A DNA stretch of 64,000 nt, from the NCBI RefSeq assembly GCF_002763455.1, contig NZ_NIXK01000006.1, positions 62,001-126,000 of the forward strand. Reading direction: 5' to 3'. This stretch comes from Lentibacillus sediminis (GTDB lineage: Bacteria; Bacillota; Bacilli; Bacillales; Amphibacillaceae). The notes under the pieces were generated by a model. It was not told where the DNA came from and did no database searches. It saw only the letters and a list, made by a program, of their open reading frames with translations. Positions 30,919 through 39,413 of this stretch are shown here, piece after piece (positions within the stretch are counted from its first letter, which is position 1; each line of letters starts with the position of its first letter). Position numbers and translations under genes: made by a program.

Positions 30919-31992
30919 TTAAAGTTCTCCTGTTGGGACCAGGGCCTGTTTGGTGACAGGCTCTTCATACGCTTCGCCGCTTTCATTGACAAGCTGCTCT
31001 ACGTTTTCCACTTCAACGCTTACTGCTTCCACCGCCCGCTGTTCTGTCAATGTGCGAACCAGTGTCTGCATGACCTCATCGGAAATGACCGCCTGCTCTC
31101 TATCTGTCAGCACTTCATCATTAAAATTCAGTTCAAGCACCCCGTCCGTTAGTGTTGGTTCCTCGACCAGGGTAACTTCCTGACTGAACACCTGGGTCAA
31201 ATTGGAGTCAAGGCTCGGTCCATCAATCAATGACTGGACAACCGACTGGTAGATATCCTCACTGGAGCCTTCCACATACTGGGTGACCGGAACATAATAC
31301 TGGTTCTCCTCATGCTCTGCAGGATAATACATCGTGACCGGTGTTGCGTTCATCAGATCCTCAGCCCCTGTATTGGTAAGGTTAATGCCATTTGCCCTGG
31401 AATAACCGTCACCAATTGGGGTTCCGTTCACTGGCATTTCCTCCAGCATCACACCTTCAATCCTTAGTTTTACATTTTCTACACTGTCAAATTGCGTCAA
31501 GGTGTGAGTGACCGCTTGCAAGATTTTCAGTTCATCTTCTGCCCGGTAATTTTTAAATTCCTCGGAGACATCGACAATCATGGTGCCGTCTTCCTGCAAA
31601 CTCAACCCATTAATTTCTGTGCCCTCGGGCAAAACAGCCTGAAACCCGTTTGGCAGTAAATTGGTAACTGGTCCGCCTTTCACCAGATGCTCCATTACTT
31701 GTGTCGCAACTTCCTTAGATTCGAGAGTTGGCAGCTCTACCGTCTGCGAAGCTACCATTCCATTTGCATCAATCAAATATAATTGTCTGGCGACCGTTTC
31801 AGCAGCATTACCTTCTTCCCCTGCTTCTTCTCCGGCCTCTTCCTCTGTTCCAACTTCCTCCAGGCTATCCACTTCCTCCGCTTCATTAGGCGGTGCATCT
31901 ATGTCCTCCAAAGTTTCTTCCCCTTGAAAACAGCCCGCCAATATAATTGTACAAGTTAACGTTCCCGCCAGCAGAAATCCGCGCTTACGCAT
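30919..31992 (-). CDS. gerM: GerM-like sporulation/germination lipoprotein
   Basis: 357-aa exported lipoprotein. The signal peptide MRKRGFLLAGTLTCTIILAG ends in a lipobox LAGC with C21. After an acidic linker come two GerMN domains (about residues 80-210 and 225-345), seen as repeated VKLRIEGV/VEVENVEQ-type beta strands. In B. subtilis GerM bridges mother cell and forespore with the SpoIIIA-SpoIIQ channel during engulfment. ATG 31992 with GGGGGG upstream is chosen; a longer frame to 32055 would bury the signal peptide. The region upstream to racE is repeat locus 4. Confidence 0.9.
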   Translation of the reverse strand: MRKRGFLLAGTLTCTIILAGCFQGEETLEDIDAPPNEAEEVDSLEEVGTEEEAGEEAGEEGNAAETVARQLYLIDANGMVASQTVELPTLESKEVATQVMEHLVKGGPVTNLLPNGFQAVLPEGTEINGLSLQEDGTMIVDVSEEFKNYRAEDELKILQAVTHTLTQFDSVENVKLRIEGVMLEEMPVNGTPIGDGYSRANGINLTNTGAEDLMNATPVTMYYPAEHEENQYYVPVTQYVEGSSEDIYQSVVQSLIDGPSLDSNLTQVFSQEVTLVEEPTLTDGVLELNFNDEVLTDREQAVISDEVMQTLVRTLTEQRAVEAVSVEVENVEQLVNESGEAYEEPVTKQALVPTGEL

Positions 31993-32140
31993 ATCGTTCC
32001 CCCCTATGATGGTTTGTACTTTTATATATACGAGCCTATAACAGAAATAGACCAAAGAAAGTAAGAAAACTTGGGTTGGCTGGTTGAGTTTTGTTGGGAA
32101 ATCTATAAAGTGCGACGTAAATCAGTGGGTTTCATGATCG

Positions 32141-32435
32141 CCGCTGCGGAAATATACTACGCGCACCTTAGGGTGGCTGGTGAGCCCCCTTGTGCTGTCG
32201 CACGGCGGGGTCTCATCGAGGCCATTCCTCCCGCAGGAGTCGACTGCCGTCAGGCCCAACCACTACCAGCAGAGTGGGTAACTATTGATTGCTTTTAAAA
32301 AGCACAACTTTAGCGGAGGAAATACCCCGAGACTCCTGCGGGATGAAAAGCATAGGCGAGACCCCTCAAGCGGAGACAGCGCGAGGAGGCTCGGCAGCTT
32401 CCCGCGGAAAGCGAGGGGTATTTCCGCAGCGGCAG
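32141..32435. repeat. palindromic repeat locus 4 (racE-gerM gap)
   Basis: The inverted unit at 32141-32240 is nearly identical to the locus 2 inverted unit but lacks its distal end and switches at the GCAGGAGT box into the GTCGACTGCCGTCAGG piece. The forward unit is 32312-32435, with GGCGAG/CTCGGC inner pairing and the CTCAAGCGGAGACAGCGC variant of the apical hairpin. Gap 31993-32522 contains no gene. Confidence 0.85.
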
Positions 32436-32499
32436 CCTATGTCACATTTTCCATCAACTGCGAGATAATAAGCATGAATACCATTACCTAATCCCATTA

Positions 32500-32539
32500 A
32501 AAAAACAGGAGCCTGATATCAATCAGATCTCCTGTTTTT
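32500..32539 (-). terminator. racE terminator overlapping its stop codon
   Basis: Stem AAAAACAGGAG/CTCCTGTTTTT with an inner CTGAT/ATCAG pair, then TTTAATGGG. The racE TGA lies inside the stem. Confidence 0.9.
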
Positions 32540-33347
32540 GGGCTAATTTTGCCTTTTTGATTGTCAGCATCAACGCTTTTTCCCGGTCAAAAATGGTTTT
32601 GGCAATCTGCATAAAAATATCCAGTTCACCTGTTGTGTAAAATTGATGGATGGGAATCTGTTCCACGGTGTTTGCCAGTTTGTGCACATCGAGGATTGTG
32701 CTTGTTTCCCTTGCCGTTTCTTCACTGGAAGAAATGACTGTCACCTGTTCGCCCATCACCTTTTGAATTGTTTCTTTCAGCAAGGGGTAGTGGGTGCACC
32801 CGAGAATCAGTGTATCCATCCGAGTTTTTCGCTTCATTGGCTTTAATGTATCTTCCACAACGTTTAATGCCCGGGTGCCGGACAGGATGCCCTGCTCCAC
32901 CAGCGGAACAAACAGAGGACAGGCAAGACCGGCTACCTCGATATCGGTCTTAATCCCTTTCAATGCCTGAGTATAGGCCTCACTACGGATCGTTCCTTCT
33001 GTCCCGATCACGCCGACATGATTATTTTTCGTGAATTTAATCGCGGCACGGGCACCCGGCTGAATCACCCCGATCACCGGAATATCCAGCTCTTCCTTTA
33101 ATTCGTTCAATGTAAAAGCCGTAGCCGTATTGCAGGCTATCACCAGCATTTTTATATTTTTTTCCAGAAGAAAGTCCACCATCTCCCAGGTAAATTGCCG
33201 GACCTCTTCCTTTGACCGTGGGCCATATGGGCATCTCGCTGTATCCCCTAAATAAATTAATTTCTCTTTCGGCAGCTGGCGCATTAATTCATGGGCCACC
33301 GTCAGCCCGCCAACCCCGGAATCAATCACTCCGATTGCTCGCTCCAA
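32523..33347 (-). CDS. racE: glutamate racemase
   Basis: Cofactor-independent racemase giving D-glutamate for peptidoglycan (and possibly for gamma-polyglutamate). It is 274 aa with the substrate loop [24 protein letters not shown], and the two catalytic cysteines C72 in [10 protein letters not shown] and the one in [11 protein letters not shown] near 184. TTG 33347 is used, with GAGG 7 nt upstream. As in B. subtilis it lies between gerM and the MarR gene. Confidence 0.96.
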   Translation of the reverse strand: MERAIGVIDSGVGGLTVAHELMRQLPKEKLIYLGDTARCPYGPRSKEEVRQFTWEMVDFLLEKNIKMLVIACNTATAFTLNELKEELDIPVIGVIQPGARAAIKFTKNNHVGVIGTEGTIRSEAYTQALKGIKTDIEVAGLACPLFVPLVEQGILSGTRALNVVEDTLKPMKRKTRMDTLILGCTHYPLLKETIQKVMGEQVTVISSSEETARETSTILDVHKLANTVEQIPIHQFYTTGELDIFMQIAKTIFDREKALMLTIKKAKLAQKQEI

Positions 33348-33369
33348 ACCTATCGCCTCTTCTTAGCTG

Positions 33370-33822
33370 TTATTTTTCATGCACGTATTTCATTTCTTTA
33401 TACAATACGTCCAGTAATTCTCTTAACATCTCTCTCTGTTCACTGGAAAATGATTCCAATACTTCACCTAGATATTCCTGCCGCTTTTTGACAACTTCCT
33501 CAATAATTACTTTGCCTTTTTCCAGTACATGGATGCGGACCACACGACGGTCTTTCGTGTCCCGTACCCGTTCCACCAGTTCATTTCGTTCCATGCGGTC
33601 CACCAGATCGGTAGTCGTTGAGAAGGCAAGGCTGATCTTATTCGACAGCTCCCCGATTGTTAAATCACCTTCCTCCCGCAGCCATTGCAATGCAACAAAC
33701 TGGGGTGAAGTGATCGGATAGTTGTTTAGTATTTTTCGTCCATTTTGTTTAATAATCCCGGAGATGTAGCGAAGTCTCTTTTCCACATCCACAATCGCCG
33801 GTGCTGCTTCCTCGTTGTTCAA
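33370..33822 (-). CDS. ysmB: MarR-family transcriptional regulator, YsmB-like
   Basis: 150-aa winged-helix repressor-type protein. N-terminal dimer helices, then the HTH around residues 45-75 (LTIGELSNKISLAFSTTTDL) and the wing DTKDRRVVRIHVLEKGK near 90-105. Effector and targets unknown. TTG 33822 follows GGGGGA by 7 nt. It is 22 bp upstream of racE and probably co-transcribed, as in B. subtilis. Confidence 0.9.
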   Translation of the reverse strand: MNNEEAAPAIVDVEKRLRYISGIIKQNGRKILNNYPITSPQFVALQWLREEGDLTIGELSNKISLAFSTTTDLVDRMERNELVERVRDTKDRRVVRIHVLEKGKVIIEEVVKKRQEYLGEVLESFSSEQREMLRELLDVLYKEMKYVHEK

Positions 33823-33914
33823 CCGTATATCCCCCTTGATTTATCCTGCGTGTATTATTGTAACATCGTATGCCTGAAAGGAAAGGTGTGTACTTAACAA
33901 TAAAAATACTTCTA

Positions 33915-33980
33915 ACTGTATAAATGCAACTAAGGCTGCACGCCTAAGACATGGCGCTTAAGCCAAATTTTCTTTAACCT
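33915..33980 (+). repeat. minor repeat family, copy A
   Basis: The core TGCAACTAAGGCT ... TGGCG.TTAAGCCAA here matches the complement of 41318-41400 (TGCAACTAAGGCT ... TGGCGATAAGCCAAG). Both carry a short GGCG-type stem and end in a TTTTCT tract. The rest of the 378-bp gap 33823-34200 is non-coding and includes the gerE promoter. Confidence 0.55.
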
Positions 33981-34131
33981 GTCCCTTATTATAGCAAAAA
34001 ATCAAGCCCTGTGGTTGAAAAGCACTGCACCTTTCTTCCTGTCCGTCCAGTCAGTTTTTTTGTAGAACCTCTTTTTAATCCGGTACACCGATCCATTTCA
34101 CGGAAATACACGCACCGAAATGCACTTTCTT

Positions 34132-34140
34132 CATAAGCTA
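34132..34140 (+). promoter_or_regulatory. candidate sigma-K -10 element for gerE
   Basis: CATAAGCTA matches the sigma-K -10 consensus CATANNNTA and stands 60 bp before the gerE start. The -35 region (around ACACGCACC) is only a loose match. In B. subtilis gerE is transcribed by sigma-K in the mother cell. Confidence 0.55.
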
Positions 34141-34200
34141 TAAAGACTAAATAATTTCCCTTCAATCTGCAGCTCTATGACAGCAAGGAGGGGTTAACAT

Positions 34201-34425
34201 TTGAAGGACAACGAGTATAAACCGAAGCAATTATTAACGAAGCGGGAAAAAGAAGTGTTTGAACATCTAGTACAGGACAAAACAACAAAAGAAATTGCCC
34301 AGGAACTTTTTATATCTGAGAAGACTGTCCGAAACCACATTTCAAATGCTATGCAAAAGCTGGGAGTCAAAGGCCGGTCACAGGCCGTTGTAGAGCTCCT
34401 TCGCATGGGGGAATTAAAGCTTTAA
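34201..34425 (+). CDS. gerE: GerE, late mother-cell transcription regulator
   Basis: 74-aa LuxR-type DNA-binding protein, nearly identical to B. subtilis GerE over the whole HTH (LTKREKEVFEHLVQDKTTKE; AMQKLGVKGRSQAVVELL). It activates and represses sigma-K-dependent coat genes at the end of sporulation. TTG start with AAGGAGGGG upstream. It is one of few plus-strand genes here and diverges from ysmB. A bidirectional terminator separates it from ysmA. Confidence 0.98.
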   Translation: MKDNEYKPKQLLTKREKEVFEHLVQDKTTKEIAQELFISEKTVRNHISNAMQKLGVKGRSQAVVELLRMGELKL

Positions 34426-34458
34426 TAAAAACCGACTTCTAATCGAAGTCGGTTTTTA
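34426..34458. terminator. bidirectional terminator gerE/ysmA
   Basis: Perfect stem AAAAACCGACTTC/GAAGTCGGTTTTT with loop TAATC. It can serve both convergent genes. Confidence 0.92.
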
Positions 34459-34463
34459 TATTT

Positions 34464-34934
34464 TCATCTTTTTAGCGCTGCGACTTGATGACTTTCATGA
34501 AGTTTTGCTTTTGCCGCCGTACTTAAGGCTTGAGGCTTGCCGGTTTTAGTATCCACACAGACCAATCGGCCGCGGCCGGTCACCGTAATTTCTTCCTGAT
34601 CCTTAACGATCATGTAATGAATGTCCAGAGACGTTGTTCCAATGTAAGCCACTTTTACATACAGACGGACAGCATCCCCAAAAAACATTTGTTTGTGGTA
34701 GTCACATTGTATATCAGCAGCCACCGGAATCAACCCGTTTTCCTGTTCAAATTCCTGCCAGAAGCCGATGGATTTCAGAAATTCAATCCGGCCTTCTTCA
34801 AAGTAGATAAATGGCGATACATTGTTCACATGACCTAACATGTCGGTTTCCGAAAAACGTATTTTAATCGGGACAGAAAAGCTGAAGCCGGATCGCCATG
34901 CAGCAGGATCTTCAATATAACTCACAGATTTCAA
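34464..34934 (-). CDS. ysmA: acyl-CoA thioesterase, hotdog fold (YsmA-like)
   Basis: 156-aa 4HBT-type thioesterase. The hallmark is IRFSETDMLGHVNNVSPFIY near residues 25-44, where the conserved Asp and the GHVNN loop form the active site, followed by FEEGRIEFL. Substrate unknown. TTG 34934 with AAGAGGTG upstream. It lies between gerE and sdhB as in B. subtilis, but a terminator separates it from sdhB, so it has its own promoter or depends on read-through. Confidence 0.88.
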   Translation of the reverse strand: MKSVSYIEDPAAWRSGFSFSVPIKIRFSETDMLGHVNNVSPFIYFEEGRIEFLKSIGFWQEFEQENGLIPVAADIQCDYHKQMFFGDAVRLYVKVAYIGTTSLDIHYMIVKDQEEITVTGRGRLVCVDTKTGKPQALSTAAKAKLHESHQVAALKR

Positions 34935-34955
34935 TTAAAACACCTCTTCTTCATA

Positions 34956-34994
34956 AAAAAATGACCCCGCCCGTTAGCTGGCAGGGTCATTTTC
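34956..34994 (-). terminator. sdhCAB terminator
   Basis: Minus strand: AAAATGACCCTGCC...GGGGTCATTTTTT hairpin just after the sdhB stop. Confidence 0.85.
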
Positions 34995-35008
34995 CTTTTA
35001 GTTACGTA

Positions 35009-35782
35009 TTACGATGTATGGGCATTGTCACTTCCAAAGAAGTTTTTGAATGCCTGAATATTGGTGGCACGGTTCATTGCAGCAATGGAAGTCGTTAGCG
35101 GAATTCCTTTTGGACAAACTTGCACACAGTTCTGCGAATTGCCGCAGCCGTCGATGCCGCCTTCCTCCATCAGTCCGTCCAGACGCTCGCTCGCATTCAT
35201 TTCTCCAGTTGGATGAGCATTGTATAACCGGACCTGGGAAAGTGCAGCAGGTCCAATGAAATCCGATTTATCATTAACGTTCGGACAAGCTTCCAGACAA
35301 ACGCCGCAAGTCATGCATTTCGATAATTCGTAAGCCCATTGGCGTTTTTTCTCAGGCATTCTAGGTCCCGGTCCCAGATCATGCGTGCCGTCCAGCGGGA
35401 TCCAAGCTTTCACCTGTTTCAACGCATCAAACATGCGCTCACGGTCAACAATTAAATCACGCACGACCGGGAAGGTATCCATTGGTGCCAGGCGAATCGG
35501 CTGTTCCAGTTTATCTACCAGTGTGGCACAGGATTGGCGAGCTGTTCCGTTGATAACCATGGAACAGGCTCCGCACACCTCTTCCAGACAGTTCATGTCC
35601 CAATAGACAGGTGCCGTATTTTCTCCATTGGCATTTACCGGGTTTTCCCGTATCGCCATTAAACCTGAGATGACATTCATGTTCGGGCGGTAAGGAACAT
35701 GAAACGTCTCTTCATAAGGAGCGGAGTCCGGGCTGTCTTGTCTTGTGATAATAAATGTCACGGTTTGTTGTTCGTCAGCCAT
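35009..35782 (-). CDS. sdhB: succinate dehydrogenase iron-sulfur subunit
   Basis: 257-aa electron-transfer subunit of complex II. The [2Fe-2S] cysteines are in CLEEVCGACSM...C, the [4Fe-4S] motif is CMTCGVCLEACP, and the [3Fe-4S] motif is CGNSQNCVQVCPKGIP, all in the expected order. It is 18 bp after sdhA and last in the sdhCAB operon. Confidence 0.97.
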   Translation of the reverse strand: MADEQQTVTFIITRQDSPDSAPYEETFHVPYRPNMNVISGLMAIRENPVNANGENTAPVYWDMNCLEEVCGACSMVINGTARQSCATLVDKLEQPIRLAPMDTFPVVRDLIVDRERMFDALKQVKAWIPLDGTHDLGPGPRMPEKKRQWAYELSKCMTCGVCLEACPNVNDKSDFIGPAALSQVRLYNAHPTGEMNASERLDGLMEEGGIDGCGNSQNCVQVCPKGIPLTTSIAAMNRATNIQAFKNFFGSDNAHTS

Positions 35783-35800
35783 TAATTCTTACTCCCTTCA

Positions 35801-37549
35801 TTACTTTTTCGTATAGTCGCGCTTCCGGGGCTCGATCAGTGATACATCCACTTCTTCATAACTGATTACCGGAGCATTTTTCTCTTTGTCATACGCTGCA
35901 ATGGTTGTTTTCAAAAATTCCTCATCATTGCGGTCAGGAAATTCCGGTTTGTAATGTGCCCCGCGGCTTTCGTTCCGGTTATAAGCCCCCATGGTGATGA
36001 CCCGTGCCAGATGAAGCATATGTTTCAATTGACGGGTAAACATAACACCCTGGTTGTGCCAGCGGGAAGTATCGTTAATATTAATGCTGTCCCAGCGCTT
36101 GAGCAGCTCCTGAATCTTTTCATCCGTTTTCAGCAATTTTTCATTATCCCGAACCACGGTCACATTGTCGGTCATCCATTCCCCAAGCTCTTTATGCAGC
36201 CGGTAGGCATTTTCTTCGCCTTTCATTTGCATCATTGCTTCGAACTTTTCTTCTTCCTCTTTTACTCGCCCGTCAAATAGCTCGGACGGCATATCGTCTG
36301 CGTGCTTATCAAGCCCATCGATGTATTTAATTGCACTTGGTCCGGCTACCGATCCGCCATAGATCGCGGACAGCAATGAATTAGCTCCAAGACGGTTCGC
36401 ACCATGCTGGGAATACTCACACTCACCTGCCGCAAAAATTCCCGGAATGTTGGTCATCTGATCATAGTCGACCCATAGACCGCCCATGGAGTAATGCACC
36501 GCAGGGAAGATTTTCATCGGTACTTTACGCGGATCTTCACCGACGAATTTTTCATAGATTTCAATGATCCCGCCGAGCTTAACATCCAGCTCTTTCGGAT
36601 CTTTATGGGACAGGTCAAGGTAGACCATATTCTCGCCATTGATGCCGAGCTTCTGATTCACGCACACATCAAAAATTTCACGTGTGGCAATATCACGCGG
36701 CACGAGATTTCCGTATGCCGGGTATTTCTCTTCAAGGAAATACCATGGCTCTCCGTCTTTATAGGTCCAGACCCTGCCGCCTTCCCCTCTTGCTGATTCA
36801 CTCATCAGGCGCAGTTTGTCATCACCAGGAATGGCTGTTGGGTGAATCTGGATAAATTCACCATTGGCATATTTGGCACCCTGCTGGTATAAAATACTCG
36901 CCGCAGCGCCGGTATTAATCATGGAATTGGTTGATTTTCCGAAAATAATCCCCGGTCCGCCGGTGGCCATAATCACCGCGTCCGATGGGAAAGATTTGAT
37001 TTCGTGGGTTTTGATATCCTGGGCAACAATTCCTCTTCCGATGCCCTCATCATCAATAACTGCACCTATAAATTCCCAGCTCTCATACTTGGTCACAAGA
37101 CCCTCTACCTCAAAGCGGCGAACCTGGTCATCCAGTGCATATAGCAGCTGCTGCCCTGTAGTCGCCCCGGCATAGGCAGTGCGGTGAACCTGCGTCCCGC
37201 CAAACCTGCGGAAGTGCAGCAGGCCTTCGGGTGTGCGGTTAAACATGACGCCCATGCGGTCAAGCATATGAATAATGCTGGGAGCTGCCTCTGTCATTGC
37301 TTGGACCGGCGGCTGATTGGCCAAAAAGTCCCCGCCGTACACCGTATCATCAAAATGGAGGTAAGGAGAATCCCCTTCCCCCATGGTATTTACTGCACCA
37401 TTAATTCCGCCTTGGGCGCACACAGAGTGAGAGCGTTTTACAGGCACGATGGAAAACAGATCTACCTTGACTCCTGCCTCAGCAGCTTTAATGGCTGCCA
37501 TCAGTCCGGCAAGCCCTCCGCCGACAATTGCGACTTTGCGATTGCTCAT
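35801..37549 (-). CDS. sdhA: succinate dehydrogenase flavoprotein subunit
   Basis: 582-aa FAD subunit oxidising succinate to fumarate. N-terminal dinucleotide fold VAIVGGGLAGLMAAIKAAEAG; covalent-FAD histidine in KRSHSVCAQGGING near residue 40; catalytic-site HPTAIPG and RGEGGRVW in the middle; HGANRLGANSLL near 380. ATG 37549 is 8 nt after GGAG; the GTG at 37558 is too close. Membrane anchoring is through SdhC; no sdhD, as expected for the Bacillus-type enzyme. Confidence 0.97.
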   Translation of the reverse strand: MSNRKVAIVGGGLAGLMAAIKAAEAGVKVDLFSIVPVKRSHSVCAQGGINGAVNTMGEGDSPYLHFDDTVYGGDFLANQPPVQAMTEAAPSIIHMLDRMGVMFNRTPEGLLHFRRFGGTQVHRTAYAGATTGQQLLYALDDQVRRFEVEGLVTKYESWEFIGAVIDDEGIGRGIVAQDIKTHEIKSFPSDAVIMATGGPGIIFGKSTNSMINTGAAASILYQQGAKYANGEFIQIHPTAIPGDDKLRLMSESARGEGGRVWTYKDGEPWYFLEEKYPAYGNLVPRDIATREIFDVCVNQKLGINGENMVYLDLSHKDPKELDVKLGGIIEIYEKFVGEDPRKVPMKIFPAVHYSMGGLWVDYDQMTNIPGIFAAGECEYSQHGANRLGANSLLSAIYGGSVAGPSAIKYIDGLDKHADDMPSELFDGRVKEEEEKFEAMMQMKGEENAYRLHKELGEWMTDNVTVVRDNEKLLKTDEKIQELLKRWDSININDTSRWHNQGVMFTRQLKHMLHLARVITMGAYNRNESRGAHYKPEFPDRNDEEFLKTTIAAYDKEKNAPVISYEEVDVSLIEPRKRDYTKK

Positions 37550-37635
37550 ATTGCTCACTCCTTTTTTACTTAGAAAACGTTAGTCTAGCAAGCTTCGTAA
37601 CGCTTGCAGAATAAGAAAGTTTCTTATCTGCCGAA

Positions 37636-38256
37636 TTAAACACCGTATGCAAATGTAATTAATGTTCTAATCCCAACGTAGCTGAGACCAAGAAAAACAA
37701 GAACCGTTGCGTATGTAACAATTTTTTGCGATTTTGGCGACTGTGCAAAGCCCCATGTCACCAAAAAGCTCCACAGCCCGTTTGCGAAGTGAAAAATGGC
37801 TGCGATAACGCCGACAACATAGAACCAGAACATAAATGGATTGGTCAGGATGCCTTCCATCAGGCTGTAATCCAGATCGGCATTGCCAAGCCCAATTTGC
37901 ACGCGCGTTTCAAAAACATGCCATGCAAGGAAAACAAGCGTAATAACGCCGCTAGTTCGCTGAAAACGGAACATCCAGTTGCGAAAATACCCATAGTTTT
38001 TTACGTTGTTTCTCGCGGTAAATACAATATAAACACCCAAAATTGCGTGAAACAGGAGCGGCAGGTAAATCACAAATATTTCCAGCATGAGTCGAAATGG
38101 TAAATCATGCATAAAACCTGCTGCCGTATTAAAACTTTCTTCACCGTACACAGCAAAATGATTCACCACCAAGTGCTGAACCAAAAATATCCCAATTGGC
38201 ACGACGCCCAGCAGGGAATGTAATCTCCTGTAGAAAAAATCACGGTGTTCTGCCAT
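37636..38256 (-). CDS. sdhC: succinate dehydrogenase cytochrome b558 subunit
   Basis: 206-aa di-heme membrane anchor passing electrons to menaquinone. Five hydrophobic spans are visible, with heme-ligand candidate histidines in RLHSLLGVVPIG, LVQHLVVNHF, LLFHAILGVY, FLAWHVFETR and IFHFANGLWSF. AAGGGGGG stands before the ATG. It is the first gene of sdhCAB. The upstream 300-bp gap contains several TGTACA motifs. Confidence 0.96.
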   Translation of the reverse strand: MAEHRDFFYRRLHSLLGVVPIGIFLVQHLVVNHFAVYGEESFNTAAGFMHDLPFRLMLEIFVIYLPLLFHAILGVYIVFTARNNVKNYGYFRNWMFRFQRTSGVITLVFLAWHVFETRVQIGLGNADLDYSLMEGILTNPFMFWFYVVGVIAAIFHFANGLWSFLVTWGFAQSPKSQKIVTYATVLVFLGLSYVGIRTLITFAYGV

Positions 38257-38289
38257 GTGTTACCCCCCTTAGTTTGATCTGCGATGGAT

Positions 38290-38385
38290 TTTTTTTGTAC
38301 ATTTGTACACCAGACAGAATAAAGCTCACTTTCTTTATTCGCGTATTATGTACAATTTCTAACATATTTATTGTACTTCTAACTA
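38290..38385. promoter_or_regulatory. sdhC upstream region with repeated TGTACA motifs
   Basis: Four copies of TTGTACA or its inverse occur within 90 bp: TTGTACATTTGTACA near 38295-38309, ATGTACAATT near 38347, and ATTGTACTTC near 38371. The second and third form an inverted pair. They could be sites for a dimeric regulator of the sdh operon or of the divergent yslB. No specific regulator is recognised. Confidence 0.35.
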
Positions 38386-38556
38386 AATGTAGCGTCAAGA
38401 AAAGGATTTCATCTTTGAATATTTTGCGACAGCTTAGACAGGTTTTTCCGCGATAATCTGAAAGAGAGACTTGCACTTGTGCGCAAATAAATAGATAATG
38501 TGACTAACAGATAAGTAGAGCGATTCAGCTCTTCTGCTTTTGAAAGGATGACATCC

Positions 38557-38994
38557 GTGCCACAAAAACAATCAATATTCACCATCTCAGAATTTGCCGA
38601 ATTACATACAGATGGGGCAGGCTATGATATACTGCGGCATCTTTGCCTCCCCGAGCTTCTGGGTGATGAGTCTTCTTCCATCCTTTACTTTATGGGAAGA
38701 AACCTCGCCAGAAAAATAGATATCAACTCCATGGAAGAAATCGTTTCTGCTTTTGACGTATTCGGCTGGGGCAAACTGGAGCTGGTCAAAGAAAAACGGA
38801 AAGAACTCGTCTTTCAGCTCATGTCGGATGCTGTCGTGCGCCGCTTGGAATCCCCGTTTGACACGGAATTCCGCTTGGAGGCAGGTTTTCTGGCTGAAGC
38901 TGTCCAGACAATGAAACAGACCGATTGCGAATGCACCGAGACTACCAACCGCCGAATCGGCCAGATTGAGTTTTCTGTGATTTATACTGATTAA
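38557..38994 (+). CDS. yslB: YslB-like DUF2507 protein
   Basis: 145-aa soluble protein of the DUF2507 family with a V4R/heme-NO-like fold reported for relatives. Recognisable stretches are GYDILRHLCLPELLGDE and ILYFMGRNLARK. The function is unknown. GTG 38557 is preferred because AAAGGA lies 8 nt upstream, whereas ATG 38548 touches the ribosome site. B. subtilis has yslB between sdhC and lysC-uvrC; lysC is absent here. Confidence 0.85.
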   Translation: MPQKQSIFTISEFAELHTDGAGYDILRHLCLPELLGDESSSILYFMGRNLARKIDINSMEEIVSAFDVFGWGKLELVKEKRKELVFQLMSDAVVRRLESPFDTEFRLEAGFLAEAVQTMKQTDCECTETTNRRIGQIEFSVIYTD

Positions 38995-39036
38995 CTATAT
39001 ATACCTATAAATTCCGACATAAGTGCTTGTTAATTT

Positions 39037-39330
39037 CCGCTGCGGGCAGCCGCTTTCCGCGGGCACGGCTTCAGCCTCCTCGGAAGAAAACCACTTCCTG
39101 CGGGGTCTTCAGACTCGTGCTTTTCCCGCAGGAGTCGACTGCCCTCCGCTCCAATCAACCATCAACAAAGTGTTTAGCATTGTTTAATTTTAAAAAGCAC
39201 AACAACAGCGGAGGAAATACTCGAAGACTCCTGCGGGATGGTAAGCATAGGTGAGACCCCTCAAGCGGAGACAGCGCGAGGAGGCTCACCAGCGCTCAGC
39301 AGGTGCGAAGAGTATTTCCGCAGCGGCAGG
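39037..39330. repeat. palindromic repeat locus 5 (yslB-uvrC gap)
   Basis: The forward unit at 39207-39330 has the outer stem changed to AAATACTC/GAGTATTT, a double compensatory change relative to AAATACCCC/GGGGTATTT. The left partner at 39037-39151 is a diverged inverted unit ending in GCAGGAGTCGACTGCCCTCC. Gap 38995-39411 lies between convergent genes. Confidence 0.85.
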
Positions 39331-39379
39331 TTACGTCTTATTTTATAGATTTTGGTAAAAAACATTCTTCCAAAAAACA

Positions 39380-39413
39380 AAGCTGCAATCCCTGGCGAAC
39401 AGGATTGCAGCTT
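39380..39413 (-). terminator. uvrC terminator
   Basis: Minus-strand stem AAGCTGCAATC/GATTGCAGCTT followed by TGTTTTTTGG; it overlaps the uvrC stop codon by 2 bp. Confidence 0.88.
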
